64,000 nt of DNA from Hyphomicrobiaceae bacterium. Lineage in GTDB: Bacteria; Pseudomonadota; Alphaproteobacteria; Rhizobiales; Aestuariivirgaceae. Numbering within the stretch: position 1 is the first letter of the stretch; each line of letters begins with the position of its first letter. The notes beneath the pieces were generated by a model that was not told where the DNA came from, made no database searches, and saw only the letters and a list, made by a program, of their open reading frames with translations. This document shows, piece by piece, positions 1-16,074 of this stretch. The stretch is taken from positions 62,001-126,000 of the forward strand of contig OMIC01000039.1 of the NCBI GenBank assembly GCA_900298995.1. The letters are read 5' to 3'. The translations under genes were made by a program, and so were the position numbers.

Positions 1-1
1 C

Positions 2-541
2 GTGGACAGGGTGCGTGCCGTGTCGGAGCCGCTCGCGCTGGCGGTGGCGCGCAGCCTGTTCAGGCTGATGGCCTACAAGGACGAATATGAGGTGGCGCGG
101 CTTTACACCGATGGCGCCTTCGCCGAGCAGCTGTCGCGCCAGTTCACCGGCGACTACCGGCTCACCTTCCATCTTGCCCCGCCGCTTCTGAGCAGGCCCG
201 GCGCGCCCGCCAAGACCACATTCGGGCCCTGGATGATGAACGTCTTCCGCCTGCTTGCTCGCTTCAGGCGGCTTCGCGGAACCGCCCTCGACCCCTTCGG
301 CCACACCGCCGAGCGCCGCCAGGAGCGCCAGCTCGTCGCCGACTACCGGGCCCTCATCGAGCGCTTGATGGCCAGCCCGCAGCAGGCGGCGACCGCCACG
401 GCGCTCGAGCTTGCGGCCCTGCCCGAGACGATCCGTGGCTTCGGCCATGTGAAACAGGCCAGCATCGAGAAGGCCAGGGCCCGGCAGGCAGAGCTCCTGC
501 GCCGCCTCGAGGCTGGCACGGATCTGGCCGCTGCCGAATGA
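2..541 (+). CDS. C-terminal part of indolepyruvate ferredoxin oxidoreductase family protein (truncated by window start)
   Basis: Translated motifs 'RSLFRLMAYKDEYEVARLYTDG...FTGDYRLTFHLAPPLL...FGPWMMNVFRLLARFRRLRGTALDPFG' resemble the C-terminal DUF6537-type region of fused IorA/B proteins. Confidence 0.7.
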   Translation: MDRVRAVSEPLALAVARSLFRLMAYKDEYEVARLYTDGAFAEQLSRQFTGDYRLTFHLAPPLLSRPGAPAKTTFGPWMMNVFRLLARFRRLRGTALDPFGHTAERRQERQLVADYRALIERLMASPQQAATATALELAALPETIRGFGHVKQASIEKARARQAELLRRLEAGTDLAAAE

Positions 542-693
542 TTCCGGGCCTCGGAACATGGGCTTTTCGCCCCGAAACCGCGGTTGCGGACGAAAATCGC
601 GCCTTCTGTGATCTTTTGGGATTTTCAAGACGTTAACGGCAGAGTAGTCACTGCCGCCCAGAGACGCGGCCAACAGGACGGTTCAGGGCTTTG

Positions 694-1716
694 ATGACAG
701 TGCTTCCCCCCGGGCATCCGCCTTTCAAGGTGGGCAAGATCGGCGTGCTCCTGATCAATCTCGGGACGCCCGAGGGCACGTCCTATTGGCCGATGCGCCG
801 TTACCTCAAGGAATTCCTCTCTGACCGGCGGGTGATCGAGGTCAATCCGGTGCTGTGGTGGGTGCTGCTCAACGGCATCATCCTGTCCACCCGTCCGCGC
901 AAGAGCGGTCATGCCTATGAGCAGATCTGGAACCGCGAACTCGATGAATCGCCGCTCAAGACCATCACCCGGTCGCAGTCGGACAAACTCGCCGCCAGGC
1001 TTGCCGGCCTGCCGCAGGTGATCGTCGATTGGGGCATGCGCTATGGCCTGCCGCCGGTGGGCGAGCGCATCGCCGCGCTCAAGGATCAGGGCTGCGATCG
1101 CATCCTGCTGTTTCCGCTCTATCCGCAATACAGCGCCTCGACCACCGCGACCGCTCTCGACAAGGCCTATGACGCGCTCAAGGCCATGCGCTGGCAGCCC
1201 GCCATCCGCACCGTACCGCCCTATTTCGACAACCCCGCGCACATCGAGGCGCTGGCCCAGTCCCTCACCCGTCATCTCGAGACACTGGAGTGGACGCCGG
1301 ACATGATCCTCGCGTCCTTCCACGGCCTGCCGAAGGACTATTTCATGGCAGGCGATCCCTACCACTGCCAGTGCATGAAGACGGCGCGGCTTCTGGCCGA
1401 ACGCATGAACATGCCGCGCGAGAAGCTGATGGTGGTGTTCCAGTCGCGTTTCGGCAAGGCTGAGTGGCTGCAGCCCTATGCGCAGCAGACCGTCGAGGAA
1501 CTCCCTGGCAGAGGGGTGAAGAAGCTTCTGATGATCACCCCGGGCTTTGCATCCGACTGCGTGGAAACGCTCGAGGAAGTGGCGATCGGCCTCAAGGAAA
1601 CCTTCGAGGAGGCGGGCGGCGAGCAATTCTCGGTGGTTCCCTGCCTCAATGACTCCGAGCCCTCGATCACCATGCTGGATGCGATCGTGCGGGAAGAGCT
1701 CAGGGGCTGGATCTGA
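694..1716 (+). CDS. hemH: Ferrochelatase
   Basis: 'KIGVLLINLGTPEG...YLKEFLSDRRVIE' and 'LASFHGLPKDYFMAGDPYHCQC' ferrochelatase motifs; ATG at 694 directly after the TTG used in the ORF track. Confidence 0.95.
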   Translation: MTVLPPGHPPFKVGKIGVLLINLGTPEGTSYWPMRRYLKEFLSDRRVIEVNPVLWWVLLNGIILSTRPRKSGHAYEQIWNRELDESPLKTITRSQSDKLAARLAGLPQVIVDWGMRYGLPPVGERIAALKDQGCDRILLFPLYPQYSASTTATALDKAYDALKAMRWQPAIRTVPPYFDNPAHIEALAQSLTRHLETLEWTPDMILASFHGLPKDYFMAGDPYHCQCMKTARLLAERMNMPREKLMVVFQSRFGKAEWLQPYAQQTVEELPGRGVKKLLMITPGFASDCVETLEEVAIGLKETFEEAGGEQFSVVPCLNDSEPSITMLDAIVREELRGWI

Positions 1717-1765
1717 GGCAATGTCCGGCCTGATCGTGGTTCAGGCGCGGCCGGTGGTCATCGTC

Positions 1766-2770
1766 TCAGATCAGGCCGATGCGCAGCAGGTCGTGGATGT
1801 GCACGAGCCCCACGGGCCGCGTGTCATCGTCGATCACGAACAGGCTGGTGATCTTGAGGGCGTTGATCTGCTCAAGGGCCTCCGAGGCCAGCGCATCCAT
1901 GCGGATGGTCTTCGGCAGCGGGGTCATGATCGCGCCGGCTTCGAGCTTCAGAAGCTCGGGTGACATGTGACGGCGCAGGTCGCCGTCGGTGATGATGCCG
2001 CTGAGGCGGCCCTCGCCGTCGAGAACGCCGAAGCAGCCATAGCTGCGCTGGGTCATCACGATCAGCACATCGGCCATGGACATCTCTTGCGTGCCCAGTG
2101 GCAGTTCCTCGCGCTTGTGCATGATGTCGCGGACATGCTTGAGCTGCGCGCCCAGCTTGCCGCCGGGGTGGAACTTGCGGAAGTCATGGGCGCTGAAGCC
2201 CTTGTCCTCGAGAAGCGCCATGGCCAGCGCATCGCCCAGCGCCAGTTGCAGCAGCGTCGAGGTGGTGGGTGCCAGGCCATTGGGACAGGCCTCGCGGGCG
2301 CGCGGCAGGGGCAGCACGATGTCGGCCTCGGCGCCCAGCGTGCTGCCCGGAGACGAGGTGATGGCGATGAGCGGCACCGCAAAGCGCCGCGTATAGGTGA
2401 GGATGTCGCGCAGCTCTGGCGACTCGCCGGAGTTCGAGATCATGATCACCGCATCTTCGGGCGTGATCATGCCAAGATCACCGTGGCTGGCTTCGGCCGG
2501 GTGAACGAAGCTGGCCGGCGTTCCGGTCGAGGCCAGCGTGGCGGCGATCTTGCGGGCGATGTGGCCGCTCTTGCCCATGCCGGCCAGCACCACCCGGCCC
2601 CTGGCGTTGCGGATCACATCCACCGTCCGGGCAAAGGCATCGCCGAGGGGTCCGTCGAGCGCGGCGATGAGCTGCTGCAGACCTTCGGATTCGGTCGACA
2701 GCGCGCGGCGGGCCGAGGCGCGCCACTGCGCGCCTAGCGGAACGGGATTGGCAAGATTGCGGTTGGGCAT
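1766..2770 (-). CDS. kdsD: KpsF/GutQ family arabinose-5-phosphate isomerase (SIS + 2 CBS domains)
   Basis: 'GRVVLAGMGKSGHIARKIAATLASTGTPASFVHPAEASHGDLGMI' SIS domain; C-terminal CBS pair. Confidence 0.88.
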   Translation of the reverse strand: MPNRNLANPVPLGAQWRASARRALSTESEGLQQLIAALDGPLGDAFARTVDVIRNARGRVVLAGMGKSGHIARKIAATLASTGTPASFVHPAEASHGDLGMITPEDAVIMISNSGESPELRDILTYTRRFAVPLIAITSSPGSTLGAEADIVLPLPRAREACPNGLAPTTSTLLQLALGDALAMALLEDKGFSAHDFRKFHPGGKLGAQLKHVRDIMHKREELPLGTQEMSMADVLIVMTQRSYGCFGVLDGEGRLSGIITDGDLRRHMSPELLKLEAGAIMTPLPKTIRMDALASEALEQINALKITSLFVIDDDTRPVGLVHIHDLLRIGLI

Positions 2771-2819
2771 GGCGGCTTTCTAGCGGTTTTCGGCGGGCAG
2801 GGCAAAAACCAATATCGGG

Positions 2820-3719
2820 TCACGTTCCCGGAGGCAGGTCCACGCCCAGGATGCGGCGCAGCGCCGCCCGGAATCCCGGGCCGACATCTGTGCGCCCGAG
2901 CGCGAAGGCCACATTGGCAGCGAGGAAGCCCACCTTGTCACCGCAGTCATAGGTGGTGCCGCGATATTTGAGTCCGTGGAACGCCTGGCGCCCGAGCAGG
3001 CGGATCATGGCGTCGGTGAGCTGGATTTCGCCGCCCGCGCCAGGCGGCTGACGCTCGATTTCTGCAAAGATCTCGGGCTGCAGGATATAGCGCCCGGAGA
3101 TGATCAGGTTGGAAGGCGCATCCTCCCGCCGCTTCGGCTTTTCCACCATGCCCGTGATCGCGAAGCCATCGCCGGCCCAGTCGCGGGCGCCGACCACGCC
3201 GTAGCGGCCGACGTCCTCCCAGGGGACCTCCTCGACCGCTACCACATTGCCGCCGCCGCGTGCCTCATAGACATCGACCATCTGCCGCAGGCAGCCCGGG
3301 CTCGCATGCATGACCATGTCGGGCAGAAGCAATGCGAAGGGCTCATTGCCGACCAGCTGGCGGGCGCACCAGACGGCATGGCCCAGTCCCAGGGGTTCCT
3401 GCTGGCGGGTGAAGCTCGCATGACCGGCCCCGGGCAGGTCGCCCTCCAGCTGGCCGAGTTCCGCCGTCCTGCCGCGCTGCTTCAGGGTCGTTTCCAGTTC
3501 AAAGGCCCTGTCGAAATGATCCTCGATCATCCCCTTGTTGCGACCGGTCACGAAGATGAAATGCTCGATCCCGGCCTCGCGCGCCTCGTCCACGGCGATC
3601 TGGATGAGCGGACGGTCCACCACCGTCAGCATCTCCTTCGGCATTGCCTTGGTGGCGGGCAGAAAGCGGGTGCCGAGCCCGGCAACCGGAAACACCGCAG
3701 TCTTGATCGGACGGGCCAT
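2820..3719 (-). CDS. galU: UTP--glucose-1-phosphate uridylyltransferase
   Basis: '[35 protein letters not shown]'; start placed at [10 protein letters not shown] rather than the upstream extension in the ORF track. Confidence 0.93.
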   Translation of the reverse strand: MARPIKTAVFPVAGLGTRFLPATKAMPKEMLTVVDRPLIQIAVDEAREAGIEHFIFVTGRNKGMIEDHFDRAFELETTLKQRGRTAELGQLEGDLPGAGHASFTRQQEPLGLGHAVWCARQLVGNEPFALLLPDMVMHASPGCLRQMVDVYEARGGGNVVAVEEVPWEDVGRYGVVGARDWAGDGFAITGMVEKPKRREDAPSNLIISGRYILQPEIFAEIERQPPGAGGEIQLTDAMIRLLGRQAFHGLKYRGTTYDCGDKVGFLAANVAFALGRTDVGPGFRAALRRILGVDLPPGT

Positions 3720-3819
3720 CAGGAACCTCTTGCTACCCTGAATTGCCACCATGCCATAAAACGGCTTTGGTGGTGACAGAATCGGGGACTTCGCTACACT
3801 TAAGCGCGAGGAGATTTCA

Positions 3820-4809
3820 ATGACCATTCTTGTGACGGGGGGTGCGGGCTACATCGGCAGCCACATGGCGCTGGCCCTGGCCGACCGTGGCGAGGATGTG
3901 GTCGTCCTCGACAATCTCTCGACCGGCCTGCGCTGGGCGGTTCCGCCTGCGGCCGAACTGGTCGAGGGCGACATCGGCGATGAGGTGCTGCTCGATGGGT
4001 TGATGCGCAGCCGGCGCTTCGACGCGGTCGTGCATTTCGCGGGCTCGATCGTGGTGCCTGAGTCGGTGCGCGACCCGCTGGCCTACTATCTCAACAACAC
4101 CGTCAAGTCGCGCGCCCTGCTGGCCGCCACGGTGCGGGCGGGAATCCCGCGCTTCATCTTTTCCTCAACCGCCGCTGTCTATGGCAATCCCGTTTCCCAG
4201 CCGGTGTATGAGGATGCCCTTCCGTCGCCCATCTCGCCCTATGGTTCCTCCAAGCTGATGACCGAGTGGATGCTGCGCGATGTCCATGCGGCGCATGGGC
4301 TTCAATACGTCGCGCTGCGCTATTTCAATGTGGCGGGTGCTGATCCGCAGGGCCGCACCGGCCAGTCGACGCCGCGCGCCACGCATCTCATCAAGGTGGC
4401 CTGCCAGACGGCGCTCGGCCAGCGTGGCGCGCTTGAGATTTTCGGCACCGATTACCAGACCCCCGATGGCACATGCCTGCGCGACTACATCCATGTGAGC
4501 GATCTTGCCGCCGCGCATGTCGATGCGCTCGCCCATCTGCGCCGGGGCGGCGAGAGTGGCATCTTCAACTGCGGTTATGGCAAGGGCTACTCGGTGCTTG
4601 AGGTGATCCGGGCGGTGGAGCGCGTGACTGGCGCGCCGCTGCCTGTCAGCTATGGGCCGCGCCGGGCGGGCGATCCCGCCGCCATCGTGGCGGGCGCTTC
4701 CCGCGTGCGCGACATGCTGGGCTGGAAGCCGCGCTATGAAAACCTCGACTTCATCGTGGAGACCGCGCTCGCCTGGGAGCGTCGGCTGGGTCAGCGCAAT
4801 GCAGCCTGA
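3820..4809 (+). CDS. galE: UDP-glucose 4-epimerase
   Basis: '[18 protein letters not shown]', '[10 protein letters not shown]', '[18 protein letters not shown]'. Confidence 0.95.
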   Translation: MTILVTGGAGYIGSHMALALADRGEDVVVLDNLSTGLRWAVPPAAELVEGDIGDEVLLDGLMRSRRFDAVVHFAGSIVVPESVRDPLAYYLNNTVKSRALLAATVRAGIPRFIFSSTAAVYGNPVSQPVYEDALPSPISPYGSSKLMTEWMLRDVHAAHGLQYVALRYFNVAGADPQGRTGQSTPRATHLIKVACQTALGQRGALEIFGTDYQTPDGTCLRDYIHVSDLAAAHVDALAHLRRGGESGIFNCGYGKGYSVLEVIRAVERVTGAPLPVSYGPRRAGDPAAIVAGASRVRDMLGWKPRYENLDFIVETALAWERRLGQRNAA

Positions 4810-6034
4810 GTGTCCGCCATCCTCCGGGCTCCTGAGCCGCCGCCGTTTCGCGGAGCTGCTGGCGCTCGCGGCCCTGATCCATCCACAGACGGCTCTCGCC
4901 GATCCCAAGTTCGAAGCTTTCATCCAGAACACGCTGTGGCCGCGCCTCAAGGCGGCGGGCATTTCGCGGGAGCTCTTCGAGCAAGGCTTCAAGGGCATCA
5001 CCGATCCCGATCCCACGGTCCTGAAGCTGGCCGCGAACCAGCCCGAATTCACCTCGACGACCTCCGACTATCTCGCCAAGGCTGTCACTCCCGCGCGCAT
5101 CACAACAGGCAAGGCCAAGAAGGTCGAGGAGGAGGAACTCCTCTCGGCCATCGAGAAGAAATATGGCGTAGACCGGCACATCCTGCTCGGCATCTGGGGC
5201 ATGGAGTCCAACTTCGGCAAGGACAAGGGCTCGATGAGCGTGATCCGCTCGCTGGCGACCCTCGCCTACAGTGGCCGCCGCAAGGATTACGGCAACGAGC
5301 AACTCATCGCCGCCTTCAAGATCCTGCAGCGTGGCATCGTCAAACCCGATGATTTCAAGGGCTCGTGGGCCGCGGCCATGGGTCATACCCAGTTCATTCC
5401 CACATCCTACATCTCCTATGCGGTGGACTGGACGGGCGACGGGCGGAAAGACATCTGGAATTCGAGGCAGGATGCACTGGCCTCGACGGCCAACTATCTC
5501 GCCAGGGCGGGCTGGCAATCCGACCGTCCCTGGGGCTGGGAGGTGACGCTCCCCAAGGGCTTCGACGTGGCGCTCATCGGCCGCTCGCACTGGCGTCCGG
5601 TTGCGGCCTGGCAGGCGCTCGGGGTGAAGCGCGCCGATGGCGGCAAGTTCGGCTCCCTCAAGGCTGAGGCCTTCGTGATGGTTCCGCAGGGCGTGTCGGG
5701 TCCGCGCTTTCTGGTGACGAAGAATTTTCTCGCCATCATGGACTACAATCTCTCGCACTCCTATGCGCTGGCGGTCGGGCATCTGGCAGATCGCATTCGT
5801 GGCATGGGGCCGTTCGAGGCGGCCTGGCCAGATGTCGATTTCGGCCTCAGTTTCGAGCAACGCGTTGAGCTTCAGAAGCGGCTCAATGCGATGGGCTTCG
5901 AGACCGGCGGCAGCGATGGCCGGTTTGGTGCGCGCACCTATGAGGCGATCATCGCCTATCAGAAGAAGAAGGGCCTGCAGCTCGATGGCCGGCCGTCTCC
6001 GAAGCTGCTGGCCTTCATTCGAGAGAATGGCTGA
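4799..6034 (+). CDS. Lytic murein transglycosylase (MltB-like) with C-terminal peptidoglycan-binding domain
   Basis: 'HILLGIWGMESNFGKDKGSMSVIRSLATLAY', 'SWAAAMGHTQFIPTSY', C-terminal 'LQKRLNAMGFETGGSDGRFGARTYEAIIAYQ'; ATG at 4799 overlaps the galE stop. Confidence 0.9.
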   Translation: MQPECPPSSGLLSRRRFAELLALAALIHPQTALADPKFEAFIQNTLWPRLKAAGISRELFEQGFKGITDPDPTVLKLAANQPEFTSTTSDYLAKAVTPARITTGKAKKVEEEELLSAIEKKYGVDRHILLGIWGMESNFGKDKGSMSVIRSLATLAYSGRRKDYGNEQLIAAFKILQRGIVKPDDFKGSWAAAMGHTQFIPTSYISYAVDWTGDGRKDIWNSRQDALASTANYLARAGWQSDRPWGWEVTLPKGFDVALIGRSHWRPVAAWQALGVKRADGGKFGSLKAEAFVMVPQGVSGPRFLVTKNFLAIMDYNLSHSYALAVGHLADRIRGMGPFEAAWPDVDFGLSFEQRVELQKRLNAMGFETGGSDGRFGARTYEAIIAYQKKKGLQLDGRPSPKLLAFIRENG

Positions 6035-7038
6035 TGAAAAGGCTGGCGGCCCTCGCTGCGGTTCTTCTGCTGCTGGTCTTGCCTGCCAGGGCTGAGACCG
6101 GCGACGGCATCACCCGCATTCTGGTGATAGGTGATGCGCTGGGCGGCGGGCTGGGGGCCGGGCTCCTGCGCCTGACGCAGGACAAGCCCGGCTATGACGT
6201 GTCGCTGCGCTTCAACTAGGAGTCGGGCCTGGCCCGTCCGGAGGTCTACGACTGGACAGCCACCGTGCCAAAGATCCTCGCGGGCAACGCCTATGATGTG
6301 ATCGTCGTCATGCTCGGCGCCAATGACCGTCAGGTGATCCGCGAGGGTGATACGCGCTACGCCTTTGAAAGCGAGGGCTGGGACGGCGCCTATGCCCGCC
6401 AGGTCGACCGCTTGCTGGACACGCTGGAGGCCTCGGATGCCCGTATCATCTGGGTGTCGCTGCCGCCGATGCAGGATACCGGCTATGATGAGGCGGTGCG
6501 CGCCATCACGGCACTCCAGCGCGAACGTGTCGAGGCACGGGGCCTTGGCTTTCTCGATCTCCGGCCGCAACTCTCAGGCCCCGACGGCCGCTATGCCGAG
6601 ACACTGATCGATGGATCGGGCACGGCGATCAGGCTCCGCGGCCGCGACGGTGTTTCCTTCTTCAAGGCCGGCAACAATTTCATGGCCTCCCTCGTGCTGG
6701 CGGCCATCGCGGCTGCGGCGCCCGCCGAGGCTATCGTCACCGCGCCCCTGGACAGTCCTTCAGGCTCTTCCCCGGACAGTCCGGCCCCGCTCGGTGGCGT
6801 GCCGCTGTTCGGCCGGGCTGTCCCCGGTGGACCGCCCTACACCGTTCAGCCCGAGGGTGTCACGGCCAATGCCATGCTGCTGGCGCAGGCGGGTCTGACG
6901 CCCGATGCCGCGCTTCGCACGCTGCGCGACATCTCGCCGTCCGGCAGTGGTGCCGACCGGCTGTTCCGGCTGGGCGCACCTGCGCCCGCCCCGGCGGGCC
7001 GCGCCGATGACTTCACCACTCCGCCGCCCGCGCCGTAA
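6034..7038 (+). pseudogene. SGNH/GDSL (DUF459-like) family gene interrupted by an in-frame TAG at 6217-6219
   Basis: 6034..6219 and 6265..7038 share one reading frame; homology-like sequence continues across the stop: '...VSLRFN*ESGLARPEVYDWTATVPKILAGNAYDVIVVMLGAND'. Confidence 0.75.
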
Positions 7039-8457
<1,419 letters not shown>

Positions 8458-8458
8458 G

Positions 8459-13138
<4,680 letters not shown>

Positions 13139-13541
13139 CTCCTCGCCTCAGCCCCAATCCATCCAGAACCCGCCAGACCGGCGGGCCGTTCGTGTCCTCT
13201 GCTCAGGTGTCGATCGCGTCGGGGGGAGGGGGCCTTCGGGTGGCCCTCCAAACCCATCCGGGCGATCTCGACGCCTGGGCAATCCGTCTGCCCTGCGCCG
13301 CGCCCGTTACGTGCGTTTGCCGCGCGCCGCGCTGGGCTTGCCAACGGCGCCGCCGGCCGGTTTGGCCGTCGCTTTCAGGTTCTTGGTGGTCGTATTCCGG
13401 ATCATCCGGGTGCCCACGTGCCTTTGTTTGCGCCGCAAAAGGACAGTATCCCTGTCCTATCTGCTTATGGCAGATTGAGCGTGACAGTGCAAGGAGGGAA
13501 TCGGAGGGGACCGGGCAGGTTCTAAAAAATCCTGGGGGGTC

Positions 13542-13850
13542 TTATCCCCGCTTCACCGGGAACCCGGCCGCCTTCCATGCCTCGATGCCGCCGTCGAGGA
13601 TGTAGACCTCGGCATCGGTGCAGGCTGCCAGGGCGGCTGCATTCATGCGGGTGCGCGCGCCGGATTTGCAGTGGAACACGACCGCCGGCGCGCCGGCGAT
13701 GGGGGTTCCCGCAATGCCCGAGAGGGGCGCGTTGCGCGCCGCCGGAATGTTCTCTCCCAGATATTCATTCACCTCGCGGATGTCGACGAGCAGCGCGCCG
13801 CCATCGACGAGCTTCTTTGCTTCCACGGCATTGATGTGCTTGACCTGCAT
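13542..13850 (-). CDS. Single-domain rhodanese-like sulfurtransferase
   Basis: 'LLVDIREVNEYLGENIPAARNAPLSGI' and active-site loop 'VVFHCKSGARTRMNA'. Confidence 0.88.
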   Translation of the reverse strand: MQVKHINAVEAKKLVDGGALLVDIREVNEYLGENIPAARNAPLSGIAGTPIAGAPAVVFHCKSGARTRMNAAALAACTDAEVYILDGGIEAWKAAGFPVKRG

Positions 13851-13862
13851 GTTCGGGGCTCC

Positions 13863-14177
13863 TCAGCAATAGACAGTCTTGAGCGTGGACAGGATGCGCC
13901 GCACGCGCGGATCGATGACATGATAGAAGATCTGCTGCGCCTCGCGGCGGAAGCCCACGAGCTTCTCCTCGCGCATCCGGGCGAGATGCTGCGACAGCGC
14001 CGACTGGCTCAGCCCCACCTCGGCGGTGAGCGCCATGACGCTCATCTCCCCGTGTTCGAGCAGCTTGCACAGGATCATGAGGCGCTTTTCATTGCTCAGT
14101 GCCTTGAGCATGGCGGCGGCGTGGGTGGCCTTCTTCTCGAAGCCGGACAGGGATCGGTCAACCAGCAGGCGGGGCAT
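13863..14177 (-). CDS. bigR: ArsR-family regulator of the BigR/SqrR (persulfide-sensing) type
   Basis: 'MLKALSNEKRLMILCKLLEHGEMSVMALTAEVGLSQSALSQHLARMREEKLVGFRREAQQIFYHV'; Cys at positions 37 and 104 match the layout of the BigR/SqrR redox pair. Confidence 0.82.
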   Translation of the reverse strand: MPRLLVDRSLSGFEKKATHAAAMLKALSNEKRLMILCKLLEHGEMSVMALTAEVGLSQSALSQHLARMREEKLVGFRREAQQIFYHVIDPRVRRILSTLKTVYC

Positions 14178-14199
14178 GGCACCTCCAGAACAGGCTTGA

Positions 14200-14221
14200 T
14201 ATTTTAGAGCTACCTAATATA
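14200..14221. promoter_or_regulatory. Putative BigR-type operator, imperfect AT-rich palindrome
   Basis: tattTTAGagctacCTAAtata in the 79-bp divergent intergenic region between the bigR-like gene and the MBL hydrolase. Confidence 0.5.
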
Positions 14222-14256
14222 ATGTCAACCGGAATTGCGACGAGGAGAGCCCGGCC

Positions 14257-15126
14257 ATGCCTGCGCCCATCATTCATGCCTTCTTCGACGAGCCCACCAA
14301 CACGGTGAGCTATCTGGTTGCCGACCCGGAGACACGCGAGGCGGCGGTCATCGACCCGGTGCTCGACTATGACCACAAGTCCGGCAAGGCCAATGCCGCC
14401 TCGGCCGAAAGGATCCTCGCCAGGGCCGTGGCCGACGGCTTGCGCATCACGCTGGTGCTCGAGACCCATGTCCACGCCGATCATCTCTCGGGCGCGCCCT
14501 ACATCAAGCTCAAGACTGGCGCGAAGGTGGCCATCGGAGAGCGCATCCGCGAGGTGCAGAAGATCTTCCGGCCGGTGTTCAACGCCATCGACGTTTCGGG
14601 CGAGGGCTCGGAGTTCGACATTCTGTTCAGGGACGGTGACAGCTTCATGATCGGCCGTCTCCAGGGCGAGGTGATCGCCACGCCAGGCCACACCCCGGCC
14701 TGCGTCTCCTACCGGATCGGAGACGCGGTCTTCGTGGGCGATACGCTGTTCATGCCCGACTATGGCACCGCGCGGGCTGATTTTCCGGGCGGCGATGCGC
14801 GCACCCTCTACCGCTCCATCCGGCGGCTCATGGCGCTGCCGCGCGCGACCCGGCTGTTCATGTGCCACGACTATCTGCCGAAGGAGGGCCGCAAGCATTT
14901 CGCCTGGGAAACCACGGTCGGAGAGGAGATCGACCGCAACATCCACGTCCACACCGGCGTGTCGGAAGACGAGTTCGTGAAGATGCGCACCGCGCGGGAT
15001 GCCACGCTCTCCGCGCCCACGCTGCTCATGCCCTCGATCCAGGTCAACATGCGGGCGGGCAAGCTGCCGCCGGCGGATGTCAACGGCGTGCATTATCTGC
15101 GCGTTCCGATCACGCTCGCCTCCTGA
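14257..15126 (+). CDS. MBL-fold metallohydrolase, persulfide dioxygenase/Blh-like
   Basis: '[18 protein letters not shown]' (HxHxDH), '[25 protein letters not shown]'; divergent from bigR-like gene. Confidence 0.85.
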   Translation: MPAPIIHAFFDEPTNTVSYLVADPETREAAVIDPVLDYDHKSGKANAASAERILARAVADGLRITLVLETHVHADHLSGAPYIKLKTGAKVAIGERIREVQKIFRPVFNAIDVSGEGSEFDILFRDGDSFMIGRLQGEVIATPGHTPACVSYRIGDAVFVGDTLFMPDYGTARADFPGGDARTLYRSIRRLMALPRATRLFMCHDYLPKEGRKHFAWETTVGEEIDRNIHVHTGVSEDEFVKMRTARDATLSAPTLLMPSIQVNMRAGKLPPADVNGVHYLRVPITLAS

Positions 15127-15195
15127 ACAGGGCGTGATTGCCAAGCGAGTCACCGGCGGCTAGGGAAGATCGAGAAGTCCTTCCTTTGCGATTCG

Positions 15196-16074
15196 ATGGC
15201 TGTCTCCCAGAACCTCCGCGGCATTGGCGCCGTTCTCATCGCCACGGCGTCTTTCGTCGCCAATGACACCTGCATGAAGCTGGCGATGTCGGATGCGCCG
15301 CCCTTTCAGGTTCTGGTCATGCGCGGCATCGCGGCCTGCCTGTGGTGCCTGCCGGTGATCTATGCCATGGGCCTGATCCGTGAACTGCCCAAGGCCTTTC
15401 ATCCCTGGGTCACGCTGCGCTCGCTGAGCGAGGTCTTCGCCATCCTGAGCTTCGTCATGGCGCTGAGCCAGATGCCGATCGCCGATGTCACCGCCATTGC
15501 CCAGATCGCGCCGCTGGTGGTGCTGCTCGGCATGTGGCTCTTCTTCGGCGAGCGCGTGGACTCGCTGCGGCTGGCCCTCGTGGGGCTCGGCATCACCGGC
15601 GCCATGCTGGTTGCCCAGCCCGGCGGCAGCGCGGCCTCGCCCTTCGCGATCTTCGGCTTCTTCACGGCGGTCGGCGCGGCCTTCCGTGACATTCTCTCGC
15701 GCAAGGTGCCGCCGCGCACGCCCGCGCTGATGGTCACCTTCTCGACGCTGCTCATCGTCATGCTGAGCGCGCTTGCCGTGTCACTGCTGTTCGAGACCCA
15801 GGTCATGCCCACCTGGCGGCACGGCTGGCTGATGCTGGTGGCCGGCTTCTTCCTGATGTGCGGCCACTCCTTCGTGTTCATGGCCTATACCATGGCGCCC
15901 GCCCGGGTGGTGGCGCCCTTCAGCTACTCGCTGATGATCTGGGCGGGTCTGTCGGGGGTCCTCGTGTTCCAGCAGGTGCCCAATGCGCTGGCGCTCGGCG
16001 GCATGGCGCTGATCATGGCGGCGGGGCTCGCCGTGGTGCTTCTTGAGGGTCGCGCCCCGAGGGCGGCGCCCTGA
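15196..16074 (+). CDS. EamA/DMT superfamily transporter
   Basis: Ten-TM-type hydrophobic pattern, 'LSFVMALSQMPIADVTAIAQIAPLVVLLGMWLFFGERV'. Confidence 0.85.
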   Translation: MAVSQNLRGIGAVLIATASFVANDTCMKLAMSDAPPFQVLVMRGIAACLWCLPVIYAMGLIRELPKAFHPWVTLRSLSEVFAILSFVMALSQMPIADVTAIAQIAPLVVLLGMWLFFGERVDSLRLALVGLGITGAMLVAQPGGSAASPFAIFGFFTAVGAAFRDILSRKVPPRTPALMVTFSTLLIVMLSALAVSLLFETQVMPTWRHGWLMLVAGFFLMCGHSFVFMAYTMAPARVVAPFSYSLMIWAGLSGVLVFQQVPNALALGGMALIMAAGLAVVLLEGRAPRAAP

